A stretch of 64,000 nucleotides of DNA, taken from assembly GCF_902506575.1 (NCBI RefSeq), contig NZ_LR732544.1, positions 2,466,846 to 2,530,845 on the forward strand. The letters are read 5' to 3'. A program made the translations under genes and the position numbers. The first letter of the stretch is position 1; every line of letters begins with the position of its first letter. Below the pieces are notes generated by a model. The model worked only from the letters and a program-made list of their open reading frames with translations, was not told where the DNA came from and ran no database searches. The stretch comes from Streptomyces mexicanus (GTDB lineage Bacteria > Actinomycetota > Actinomycetes > Streptomycetales > Streptomycetaceae). This document shows positions 1 to 8,120 of the stretch, one piece after another.

Positions 1-5
1 TTCGT

Positions 6-1790
6 GTGATGTCCGGCGACGAGACGCGGCCCGGCGCAGCGCCTGTGCCGGACGAGGCGGAGGAGAGCGTCCCCTTCGAGACGCCCGACATCTACGGCGC
101 CTATCCCCGCCTGTCGGGCGACCAGATGGCCCGCCTGGCGCAGCACGGCCGGCGGCACGCGGTCGACGCCGGTGACGTGCTGATCCGGGAGGGGGAGCGG
201 TGCGAGACGTTCTACGTCGTCCTCAGTGGTTCGGTCGCCATCGTCGAGGGCTACGGCACGCCCGATGAACACCTGCTACGCGTGCACGGCCCCGGCCGCT
301 TCATCGGCGAACTCGGCCTCCTGAACGGACAGGTGGCCTTCTACACCGCCGTGGTCAGGGACCCCGGCGAGATTCTCGCCCTGTCCATGGACCAGCTGCG
401 TGACCTGGTGACCCGGGACTCCATCCTTGGTGATGTGGTGCTGCGCGCCTGCCTGGGCCGCCGTGCTCTGCTCGTCGGGCAGGGCGCCGGTTTCCGCATC
501 ATCGGCTCGCGCTATTCGCCCGACACCCGGCGGCTGCGCGAGTTCGCCGCCCGCAACCGGCTGCCGCACCGCTGGATCGATCTGGAGACGGACGAGGAGG
601 CCGAGGCGCTGCTGCGCCGCTTCGCGGTCGGTCCGGAGCAGACGCCGCTGGTGATCTGGCGGGACACGACCTTGCTGCGCAATCCGAGCAACGCCGAACT
701 GGCCCGGTTCATCGGCCTGCCGCCCCTGCCGTCGGGCAACGGCCACGGCGATCTCCTGATCGTCGGCTGCGGTCCGGCCGGTCTCGCCGCCGCGGTGAAC
801 GCCGCCTCGGAGGGCCTCGGCACGACCGTGGTCGAGGCGATGGCCACCGGTGGCCAGGCCGGGATGTCCTCCCGCATCGACAACTGCTTCGGCTTCCCCT
901 CCGGCATCTCCGGCGCCGAACTCACCGAGCGCGCTGTGCTCCAGGCGGGCAAGTTCGGCGCCCGGATCAGCGTCCCGGCGGAGGCGGCCCGGCTCGAACC
1001 GCGGGGCGGCCACTACGCCGTAAGCTTCGCCGACGGCAGCGAGATCACCGCCCGCACCGTCGTCCTGGCAACCGGCGCCCGCTACCGCCGCCTCCATGTG
1101 CCCGGCATCGAACCGTTGGAGGGCGCGAGCGTCCACTACTCGGCGACCCTCTACGAGGCCCAGCAGTGCCGTACCGACCCGGTGGCGGTGGTCGGCGGCG
1201 GCAACTCCGCAGGCCAGGCCGTGCTCTTCCTGGCCGGGTACGCACCGCGGGTGTATCTGCTCGTCCGTGGGCCGAGCCTCGAGGCGCACATGTCCCGGTA
1301 CCTGATCGATCAGATCGAGCGCCACCCGCGGGTGCGCGTGCTGCTGCACACCGAGATGACCGAGGCACTCGGCGACAAGGCGCTGGAGGCGATCACCGTG
1401 GTCGACCACCATACGGGCGAGCACCGCCACCTCGCGGTGCGGGCCCTGTTCGTCTTCACCGGCGCAGACCCTCACACCGAGTGGCTGTCCGGCGCGCTCG
1501 CCCTCGACGCGCGCGGCTACGTGCTCACCGGCGCGGAGGCGCAGGCGTGCTCCGTTCCCGAACTGTGGCAGAGCCAGGGCCGCGACTGCCTGACGTTGGA
1601 GACCAGCCTGCCTGGCGTCTTCGCCGCCGGCGACGTCCGCAGCGGCTCGGTGAAGCGTGTGGCCTCCGCGGTCGGAGAAGGCGCGATGAGTATCCACTTC
1701 GTGCACCGCTACCTGGGCCACGCGGCCGCGCCGGGCGGCACCGACAGCTCCCCGTACACCCGTCCGAAGGAGTCCGCTTGGCTTGGATGA
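6..1790 (+). CDS. cNMP-binding / thioredoxin-reductase-like flavoprotein
   Basis: A 594-residue three-part protein. Residues about 36-135 form a cyclic-nucleotide-binding (CAP-like) domain. Residues about 160-245 look glutaredoxin/thioredoxin-like. From about 250 there is a class II pyridine nucleotide-disulfide oxidoreductase with FAD motif GCGPAG, NADPH motif GGGNSAG and the terminal FAD motif AAGDVRSGSVKR. The fold is that of thioredoxin reductase, but I find no CxxC pair, so it probably does not reduce thioredoxin by the usual disulfide relay. GTG at 6 or ATG at 9 are the visible starts, and the window edge hides anything further upstream. Hsp20 follows 47 nt downstream, which suggests a shared stress role. 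The ligand of the sensory domain is unknown. Confidence 0.88.
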   Translation: MMSGDETRPGAAPVPDEAEESVPFETPDIYGAYPRLSGDQMARLAQHGRRHAVDAGDVLIREGERCETFYVVLSGSVAIVEGYGTPDEHLLRVHGPGRFIGELGLLNGQVAFYTAVVRDPGEILALSMDQLRDLVTRDSILGDVVLRACLGRRALLVGQGAGFRIIGSRYSPDTRRLREFAARNRLPHRWIDLETDEEAEALLRRFAVGPEQTPLVIWRDTTLLRNPSNAELARFIGLPPLPSGNGHGDLLIVGCGPAGLAAAVNAASEGLGTTVVEAMATGGQAGMSSRIDNCFGFPSGISGAELTERAVLQAGKFGARISVPAEAARLEPRGGHYAVSFADGSEITARTVVLATGARYRRLHVPGIEPLEGASVHYSATLYEAQQCRTDPVAVVGGGNSAGQAVLFLAGYAPRVYLLVRGPSLEAHMSRYLIDQIERHPRVRVLLHTEMTEALGDKALEAITVVDHHTGEHRHLAVRALFVFTGADPHTEWLSGALALDARGYVLTGAEAQACSVPELWQSQGRDCLTLETSLPGVFAAGDVRSGSVKRVASAVGEGAMSIHFVHRYLGHAAAPGGTDSSPYTRPKESAWLG

Positions 1791-1837
1791 CACCCAGCGG
1801 GCGAGGAGATCACGAGAAGGAGAAGGAGGCGATGGTA

Positions 1838-2329
1838 ATGACCACGCCCGTCCGGCGCCCCCGGGGTGGCGCAATGCAGGACAGGCCCCTTGGCTGGGCA
1901 CGCAATCCGCTGACGGAGTTCGACCAACTGCTCAGTGAGATGAGCGGACTGATCGAATCCACGATGGGAGGCGTGACGCCCGCAGTCGCGTGGACACCCC
2001 TGGCGGATGTCACGGAGTCCGACGACGCCTTCCACGTCGAGATCGAACTCCCCGGCGTCAAGAGCAAGGACATCAACGTCGAAGCCAACGGCCAGGAGCT
2101 GGTGGTCACCGGAGAAATCAAGGAGAAGGAACGCAAAGGCGTCCTGCGCCGGAGCACCCGCCGCACCGGAGCCTTCGAGTACCGGCTGCGGCTGCCCGGA
2201 GAGGTCGACACCGAAAAGATCAATGCGCAGATGTCGGACGGGGTGCTCGCCATCACCGTCCCCAAGGCCGAGGTCGCAAAGCCCCGGCACATCGAGATCA
2301 GCGAGACGAGCACCGAGAGCAGCGGCTGA
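1838..2329 (+). CDS. Hsp20/alpha-crystallin small heat-shock protein
   Basis: A 163-residue small heat-shock chaperone that binds unfolding proteins without ATP. The alpha-crystallin domain covers roughly residues 45-145 (VESDDAFHVEIELPG-like opening, then the conserved LPGEVD segment and DGVLAITVPK near the end). Two in-frame ATGs exist, at 1832 and 1838. The GGAGG at 1825-1829 is 8 nt from the second and only 2 nt from the first, so 1838 is preferred. It lies just downstream of the flavoprotein gene on the same strand and may be co-transcribed with it. Confidence 0.93.
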   Translation: MTTPVRRPRGGAMQDRPLGWARNPLTEFDQLLSEMSGLIESTMGGVTPAVAWTPLADVTESDDAFHVEIELPGVKSKDINVEANGQELVVTGEIKEKERKGVLRRSTRRTGAFEYRLRLPGEVDTEKINAQMSDGVLAITVPKAEVAKPRHIEISETSTESSG

Positions 2330-2432
2330 GACGCGAACGCCGCGGTTCCAGGCACCCACCTGGCACCGCGGCCGGGCCGACGAGGCTCGACCCCCGGGGC
2401 GGATCATGAACGACGTCCCGTATCGCAACCCC

Positions 2433-2714
2433 TCACGGCGGGGGAGCCGCGGCACGCGGCTCCCCACCGGCTTCCTTTCGGCGCCGCAGACGCCAGGCGC
2501 GCAGGAACCGAAGGGGGAGCAGACCCAGCGGTGCCCGCCGGCCCATGTCCGCCTGGTCCTCGCGGTCGAATGCCCGCGCGTAACGCTCGGCATCCTGGGC
2601 CGTCGGGTATCGCTTGCTTCCCTCTGCTCCGCACCTACGGGCACAGTGCCAGAGCATCGTGTCGCCCTCATGGAGAAAGCGAAAACGGTGTCCCAGAAGG
2701 TGGCAACGCAGCAC
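2433..2714 (-). CDS. small Cys-containing hypothetical protein
   Basis: About 93 residues. The start CHLLGHRFRFLHEG is followed by LWHCARRCG, a compact Cys/His set (one Cys near residue 4, then a C-x3-C) that could bind a metal. A basic tail rich in Arg and Leu follows. The segment TAQDAERYARAFDRED has helical, coding-like composition. I recall similar short proteins in other streptomycetes but no assigned function. GTG at 2714 is chosen because the ORF upstream to 2780 has poor codon bias and no homology I recognise. A weak AGGGTGG lies upstream. It is transcribed against its neighbours. Confidence 0.6.
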   Translation of the reverse strand: MLRCHLLGHRFRFLHEGDTMLWHCARRCGAEGSKRYPTAQDAERYARAFDREDQADMGRRAPLGLLPLRFLRAWRLRRRKEAGGEPRAAAPPP

Positions 2715-2803
2715 AGAAGACCACCCTATTCGGACCGACCCATTCCGGCCTGTTCTGTTCCTCTGCAGGCAACAGCCCATGGCTCTGAACGAGAAGGCAT
2801 GGC

Positions 2804-4735
2804 ATGACCAGGACCGCCGAGTTCGGTGTCATCACGACCAAGGTCCCCGCTCGGCTTGACCGGCTGCCGTGGTCCCGATTTCATCGGCGGATCATCATCG
2901 GTCTGGGAGCCGTCTGGATTCTGGACGGGCTCGAAGTGACGATCGTCGGGGCGGTTGCCGCCCGCATGACCGAGCCGGGCAGTGGCATCAACGTGACCAG
3001 CGCCGACATAGGCACTGCCGCAGCCGTCTATGTGGCGGGTGCATGTGCGGGCGCTCTCCTGTTCGGGAGGCTCACCGACCGCTACGGGCGCAAGAAGCTG
3101 TTCATGATCACGCTCGGCATCTACATACTCGCCACCGTCGCGACCGCGTTCGCCCACGACGCCTGGTACCTCTACCTCGCCCGCTTCATCACCGGTATGG
3201 GCATCGGCGGAGAGTATGCCGCGATCAACTCGGCCATCGACGAGCTGATTCCGGCCCGCAACCGCGGGCAGGTGGATCTGGCCATCAACGGCAGCTACTG
3301 GGTCGGTGCGGCGCTCGGCAGCCTGGTCGCCGTGCTGCTTCTCAACGAGAGTCTGCTGGCAGCCGGCCTTGGCTGGCGGCTGGCCTTCGGCCTCGGCGGC
3401 GTTCTGGGCCTGGGCATCATGCTGGTACGCCGCCATGTGCCGGAGAGTCCGCGCTGGCTGTTCATCCACGGGCATGAAGACGAGGCCGAACGCATCGTCG
3501 ACCGGATCGAGGCCGAGGTGCACGAGGAGACCGGCCGTGAGCTGCCGGAACCGGGCGAGGCGGTCACCGTACGGCAGCGCGACGTCATCCCGTTCACGGA
3601 GATCGCCGGCGTGGCTCTGCGGCGGTATCCACGTCGCGCCGTTCTCGGTCTGGCGCTCTTCGTCGGACAGGCGTTCCTGTACAACGCGATCGTCTTCGAC
3701 CTGGGCACGATCCTGAACGGCTTCTTCGACATCGGCTCCGGCTCGATCCCCTACTTCCTTGTCCTCTTCGCGATCGCCAACTTCCTCGGCCCACTCCTTC
3801 TCGGCAGACTGTTCGACACCCTTGGCAGAAAACCGATGATCGCGGGCACCTACTTCGGCTCGGCGGTCGTGGCAGCCGTCCTCGCCGCCCTGCTGATCAA
3901 CGGCTCCCTGACGACTTGGTCGTTCTTCCTGCTGGTCTCGTTGACCTTCTTCGTGGCGTCCGCGGGAGCGAGCTCGGCCTACCTGACGGTGAGCGAGGTC
4001 TTCCCCATGGAGACCCGAGCGCTGTCCATCTCGCTGTTCTTCGCGATCGGCACGGCCGTGGGCGCAATCACCGGCCCGCTGCTGTTCGGCCACTTGATTC
4101 ACACTGGCGATGCCAACCTGGTGGGCATCGGCTTCCTCGTCGGAGCGGCAGCCATGGCGCTGGGCGGGGTGGCCGAGGTCTTCTTCGGTGTGCGGGCCGA
4201 ACAACAGTCCCTGGAGAACATCGCCCGCCCACTCACCGCTGAGGAAGCCGAGGCAGACTGGCGCAACGAGCCCGCACCGCAGGACGCACGAGACCGCCTC
4301 CGGCCCGAGCACGTCCGGCAGGCCGCGCACGAGCGGGAACAGCGGATCACCGACCGCACCGCCCGCCGCCGGGAGCGGGAGCGCACCCGAGCCCGCCGCT
4401 ACCGCCCGGGCACCGGACCGGGCAGCAGGATGTACTCGCCAGGGATGGCCGGCACCGCGGGCACGGCAAGCCGTACGTCCGCCATGGCCGAACAACGCCT
4501 CGACGACGAGATCGAACAGATCACCCACGCGCTCGAAGAAACCGGCCCGACGAGCCGCGACCAACTCGAACAGGCCGTGGGCGGTCGTTCCTGGGGCACC
4601 GGACGCTTCCGCCGTGCCCTGCGTGAGTCCGAGCGGGAGTTCAGGGCCAGGAGTCTTGCCAACGGCAGCTACGCGCCGACGGACGGATGCGGCCGGTCCG
4701 ACAGCACACCGGACGACCCCCATGACCAGCGGTGA
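2804..4735 (+). CDS. MFS transporter with C-terminal HTH-like extension
   Basis: A 643-residue major facilitator of the sugar/metabolite-porter type. About twelve membrane helices occupy residues 25-460. The family signatures are visible: GRLTDRYGRKK after helix 2, RFITGMGIGGEY in helix 4, PESPRWL after helix 6, and GRLFDTLGRKP in the second half. The substrate cannot be read from the sequence. Unusually, a soluble tail of about 160 residues follows: first a highly charged Arg/Glu linker, then DEIEQITHALEETGPTSR and surrounding residues resembling a winged-helix motif. Ordinary members stop near residue 480. The DUF2267 gene follows after 20 nt. Confidence 0.88.
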   Translation: MTRTAEFGVITTKVPARLDRLPWSRFHRRIIIGLGAVWILDGLEVTIVGAVAARMTEPGSGINVTSADIGTAAAVYVAGACAGALLFGRLTDRYGRKKLFMITLGIYILATVATAFAHDAWYLYLARFITGMGIGGEYAAINSAIDELIPARNRGQVDLAINGSYWVGAALGSLVAVLLLNESLLAAGLGWRLAFGLGGVLGLGIMLVRRHVPESPRWLFIHGHEDEAERIVDRIEAEVHEETGRELPEPGEAVTVRQRDVIPFTEIAGVALRRYPRRAVLGLALFVGQAFLYNAIVFDLGTILNGFFDIGSGSIPYFLVLFAIANFLGPLLLGRLFDTLGRKPMIAGTYFGSAVVAAVLAALLINGSLTTWSFFLLVSLTFFVASAGASSAYLTVSEVFPMETRALSISLFFAIGTAVGAITGPLLFGHLIHTGDANLVGIGFLVGAAAMALGGVAEVFFGVRAEQQSLENIARPLTAEEAEADWRNEPAPQDARDRLRPEHVRQAAHEREQRITDRTARRRERERTRARRYRPGTGPGSRMYSPGMAGTAGTASRTSAMAEQRLDDEIEQITHALEETGPTSRDQLEQAVGGRSWGTGRFRRALRESEREFRARSLANGSYAPTDGCGRSDSTPDDPHDQR

Positions 4736-4755
4736 CCGGGGCAGAAGGAGCAGCG

Positions 4756-5148
4756 ATGAAATACGACGGATTCCTCGCCCAAGTACGCGAGCGAGGCGGA
4801 TACAAGGACCAGGACGAAGCCGCGGACGTCACCAAGGCCGTACTGGAAGTGCTGGCCCAACGGATCAGTCCGGGAGAGGTCAAGGACCTCGCATCCCAGC
4901 TGCCCGGCCCGCTGGGACAGGTTCTGGACCATGCCACGCCGCAGCAGGCGCAGAGCTTCGGGATCGAAGAGTTCTACCGCCGGGTCGCCGAGCGCACCCA
5001 TGCCCGGCCGCGTACGGCGCAGTGGGACGCCAGCGCGGTCCTGACCACGGTTGCCGACGCTGTCACCGGCGGAGAACTGAATCAGATCATCAGCCAACTC
5101 CCGTCCAGTTACGCGATCCTGTTCGGCAAGGCCGACCTTGCGGACTGA
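4756..5148 (+). CDS. DUF2267 domain protein
   Basis: A 130-residue acidic soluble protein matching the DUF2267 family: an opening MKYDGFLAQVRERGGY, alpha-helical repeats with SPGEVKDLASQLP in the middle, and a second copy of the pattern at GGELNQIISQLP. The family is often found in actinobacterial stress clusters with universal-stress and Hsp20 genes, as here, but its biochemical role is unknown to me. The ATG at 4756 has AAGGAG at 4745-4750. It sits 20 nt behind the MFS gene on the same strand, so the two are probably one transcript. Confidence 0.88.
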   Translation: MKYDGFLAQVRERGGYKDQDEAADVTKAVLEVLAQRISPGEVKDLASQLPGPLGQVLDHATPQQAQSFGIEEFYRRVAERTHARPRTAQWDASAVLTTVADAVTGGELNQIISQLPSSYAILFGKADLAD

Positions 5149-5293
5149 GCCCGTGAGGCGCCCAGAACGAACGGCCAACGAAAAATGCGTCCCAGCACTA
5201 CGTCGCGGGCGGTTGCCGAGTGTCGGCATCCACTGACGTCAGCGTCTGGACCTCGGAGTACCGGCGCCCAGTTGCGCCCTGCGGCTCTTGCCG

Positions 5294-6523
5294 TTACGGA
5301 TCAGGAGGCTGCCACTCGAACATCAAGATCGTGGCGTCATCGCTGAGTTTGTTGTGCCGATGCTCGAGGATGGCGTGGATGAGCAGGCGCAGCGCTTCCG
5401 GGGCGCTCTGCCCCGCTGCGGTCGACCGGATGATGTAGTCGGTGAAGCGCTCCAGGCCGAACTCTTCGCCTGCCTCGTCACGTGACTCTACGACGCCGTC
5501 TGAGTAGAGCAGTATTCGGTCACCGGGTTCGAGGCTGACCTCGTGCACCTGACGGGCGGTCCCGCCGAGACTGGCGGGTAGACCCAGAGGAGGCTCAGGT
5601 GGCCGCTCCAAGGCATTGCGGAGCAGGCGGTGGCGACGGATGAGCAACGGGGGCGGGTGGCCGCAGTTGCACCAGCGCAGCACACCGGTGGGCATGTGCA
5701 ACTGGGTGAAGACACCCGTGCAGAACTGTTCCGGAAGCCACTTCGCCAGTGCCTCGTCCATGGTGCCCACGAGTTCGTCCAGGTCTGCCCCGCTGCGCCG
5801 GGCGTTACGGCAACCTGCCATGGCGACAGAGGTGGCAAGTCCGGACGCCAGATCGTGCCCCATGCCGTCAAGGACCGTGGCGTGCAGAACGTCCTCGGTG
5901 AACGCATGGTCGAAAGCATCGCCGCCCAGTTCGTACGCAGGCTCCAGAACCGCCGTCGAAACGACCCGCCCGGTGCCGATCGACCGGGGAGGGAGAAAAG
6001 CCCTCACCATCTCCGTGGGCAGGTGCATCGGCCTGGTACGCATGCGCTGCGCGATGGTGTCGCTGTAGGTGCGCTTGGATGTGATGATCAGTGCGAGGAG
6101 CAGCGCCGTCGTTCGACAGCGCCGCAGCTTGAGCCCGTCCAGGGTGCTCATGTTCAGCTCCACGACGCCCAGCCGCTCCGCTCCGTCGGCCAGGGGCAGC
6201 CATACGTTCAGCCCGCCGGAGGGGACTTCTTCCACTCGGAGAGAGTCGGTGCGGTAGGCCCATCCGGCCAGCGAAGTGTCCAGCTCCAGTTCCGGCTCGC
6301 TTTCGACAAGCGGCACCAGCAGTCTTTGCTGGATGTCGACCAGATAGATAACGGCCCTGCCTATACCCATGGCCTCGGCATACCGGTTCAGGACCACGGG
6401 CAGTTCCGCAGGTGATGCCAGCTGGGCTGCTCTGACCAGTTCCTCCAGCAGCCGCTCACCGGACCCGACGGACATGTTCCTGTCCATGCCTTCGATGATC
6501 CCCGCGAGATCGAGCCGCCACAA
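5294..6523 (-). CDS. PP2C (SpoIIE-type) serine/threonine phosphatase with GAF-like sensor
   Basis: A 409-residue cytoplasmic signalling phosphatase. The N-terminal 180 residues resemble a GAF-like sensor. The C-terminal 220 are a SpoIIE-type PP2C domain, with metal-binding acidic motifs at GGDAFDH, LDGMGHD, YSDGVVESRD and LSDDATI. In Streptomyces such enzymes usually dephosphorylate anti-sigma-factor antagonists. No partner kinase or antagonist gene is adjacent. The longest frame begins with TTG at 6523, which has GGAG at good spacing. ATGs at 6487 and 6475 are alternatives with poorer ribosome sites. It converges on the DUF2267 gene. Confidence 0.9.
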   Translation of the reverse strand: MWRLDLAGIIEGMDRNMSVGSGERLLEELVRAAQLASPAELPVVLNRYAEAMGIGRAVIYLVDIQQRLLVPLVESEPELELDTSLAGWAYRTDSLRVEEVPSGGLNVWLPLADGAERLGVVELNMSTLDGLKLRRCRTTALLLALIITSKRTYSDTIAQRMRTRPMHLPTEMVRAFLPPRSIGTGRVVSTAVLEPAYELGGDAFDHAFTEDVLHATVLDGMGHDLASGLATSVAMAGCRNARRSGADLDELVGTMDEALAKWLPEQFCTGVFTQLHMPTGVLRWCNCGHPPPLLIRRHRLLRNALERPPEPPLGLPASLGGTARQVHEVSLEPGDRILLYSDGVVESRDEAGEEFGLERFTDYIIRSTAAGQSAPEALRLLIHAILEHRHNKLSDDATILMFEWQPPDP

Positions 6524-6846
6524 TCTGAGCTCTCCGACATCCGAGATGTGAGCCGATCAGCCTGGGTGTTGGAGCTTGCCCTTGCGGATCGGCCGGGCTT
6601 CGGGATCGGCTGACGTCACGAGCCGGTCGGGGGATCGTGCGGATGCCCGCAAGCCGCACAGCGATCTACTCCAGCAGTGGGTGCCCGCCGCGGTCTCGGC
6701 CAGCTGACCGCCCATACCCGCTTTGGGCACCACCTTGGACGTGGACGAGGGCCTGCGGCGAGCCAGCAGGTCGTTGCGGCAGCCGAGGAAGCAGAACGCG
6801 CTGACGCTGTTTGGGCGTGGCCTGCACCGTCTGGTCCGGTCGCGAC
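6524..6846. other. intergenic stretch, no gene recognised
   Basis: About 320 bases lie between the phosphatase start and the stop of the DUF1931 gene. Short frames exist on both strands, but none has Streptomyces codon bias or a recognisable family. The segment upstream of 6523 should carry the phosphatase promoter. I could not pick out a convincing promoter or terminator. Confidence 0.5.
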
Positions 6847-7296
6847 TCACAGCAGGAGGTCGAAGACGGCGCGGGCCTCGTCCCAGTGCTGAGTCTGGGG
6901 GTTTTTCAGGTCGGGGTGGAGGATCTTGAAGCTCTGGGCCAGGGCCAGGCTGAGTCCGCCGATGATGTCCGGATAGGCCGCCTCGGTCTCCTCGTCGGGC
7001 GTGCGGTCCAGAGCGGGGTGGGTGGCGAGCTGTTCCAGGATCGGTTTGAGTTCTACTTCCTGGTTGATCTTCTGGAAGTGGTGAATGCTCTCCTGCAGGC
7101 CTTTCGTGATCGGTAGGTCACAGGTCCGGATGATGTCGCGCCCGTTGGCCTGGGCAGTGGCCTGGGCGACGGTCAGCAGATCGTAGAGCTTGGCGTCGAC
7201 GAAGTCGCTGTAGCGCTTGAGATCGTTCTTGTCGACGTCCAGCCCCGCGGCCGCGCGGAAGAACCTTTCGAACCTGGCGATGGACATCACGGTCAT
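6847..7296 (-). CDS. DUF1931 family (histone-fold-like) protein
   Basis: A 149-residue protein that matches DUF1931 along its whole length. It opens MTVMSIARFERFFRAAAG, has KRYSDFVDAKLYDLL in the middle, DLPITKGLQESIH next, and ends with DIIGGLSLALAQSFKI and a final FDLLL. The family has a tandem histone-like fold. A DNA-related role has been suggested but is not established. The ATG at 7296 has GGAGG 8 nt upstream, so the longer frame to 7512 should be cut back. The DNA just upstream on this strand is a decayed gene, not an operon partner. Confidence 0.9.
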   Translation of the reverse strand: MTVMSIARFERFFRAAAGLDVDKNDLKRYSDFVDAKLYDLLTVAQATAQANGRDIIRTCDLPITKGLQESIHHFQKINQEVELKPILEQLATHPALDRTPDEETEAAYPDIIGGLSLALAQSFKILHPDLKNPQTQHWDEARAVFDLLL

Positions 7297-7409
7297 GACG
7301 GCAACCTCCGGCTGCGGGCGCCGGGTGGGCTCCCGGCTCCTGGGCTTCCCGTTCAGCCTGGCCGACGGGGCGCGCGAACGCATGCGCATGTCGGGCCCAA
7401 TTAGCCTCC

Positions 7410-7860
7410 CTGTATTGGCCTGCCAGGCCCAGGCGTCCGACTGCCCGGGTAGTCGGACGGGCGTGCGGATCGACAGCAGGGCGAAGAACACCGTGTCGCG
7501 GAGCTGCCCCACGGAAAGGGTGACCCCAGATGTCGCTGCTCATGAAGCCGAGCGCCGCGGTGGCGAACACGCCGGCGAGCGCTCGGGAGAGGCCGGTGAA
7601 CAGCACAGCCAGGGCCGGTTGACGCGGACCATCCCGCCTAGCAGCCGCAAACGCCCGCGGACGTGCGGTGCCTCGCTGGTGTACTGGATCCTCCCGGGTG
7701 GCAGGGTGTTGCCGGACTCCGGGATCAGCGCTCCGATCACGCCGAGGGCCGCGCCCCTCAGCCGGTGGGCGGCGCGCATCAGGCTGAGCATGGGCAGCGA
7801 CAGCAGCACGATGTGCTCCGGCGGGCCGATCATGGCGATGACGGGGCGAGTGTTGTCCTG
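7410..7860 (-). pseudogene. decayed paralogue of the 10939 membrane protein
   Basis: Three minus-strand frames, read in order, resemble consecutive parts of the intact protein at 10939-12027. PPEHIVLLSLPMLS matches DPEHRIALVSLPALG. GGMVRVNRPW matches GMVRANRPW. After a frame change, GLSRALAGVFATAALGF matches SLSRAMAGVFATAAVGF. A further frame change gives GQLRDTVFFALLSI, placed like GIPQLMLIAVLSTL. At least two frameshifts and loss of the C-terminal membrane part make it non-functional. The N-terminus may begin slightly upstream of 7860. This accounts for most of the apparent gap between 7297 and 8120. Confidence 0.7.
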
Positions 7861-8120
7861 GTAGGGCCGGTCCGTTCTTCAGTCGCTTCGTGTCCTCCGT
7901 TGGCCATCTCGGATCGGCCACGAGGACGACGTCGAGCCGCTGCAGCTGGTGGTGAACAGGTGGCGCTGGGGGGTGTGGTCACCGATCGCCCTGTACGCGA
8001 GGGTGCCGGTTTGTGGGTGTAGGTCGGCCCGGGATCGCGAGTCCGCCGAGCGCGGCGCCGCCAGGAGGCGGCGGCGCGGCCGACGCGACCCGGCAGGGCG
8101 TTCCGGCTAGGCTCACACCC

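Noticed and set aside
276..1901. 541-residue minus-strand frame opposite the flavoprotein
   Set aside because: Antisense shadow with no recognisable domain.
2726..4723. 665-residue minus-strand frame opposite the MFS transporter
   Set aside because: Shadow of a GC-rich gene. The transporter motifs lie on the plus strand.
6557..6850. 97-residue minus-strand frame before the DUF1931 gene
   Set aside because: Irregular codon bias, no ribosome site, no similarity that I recognise.
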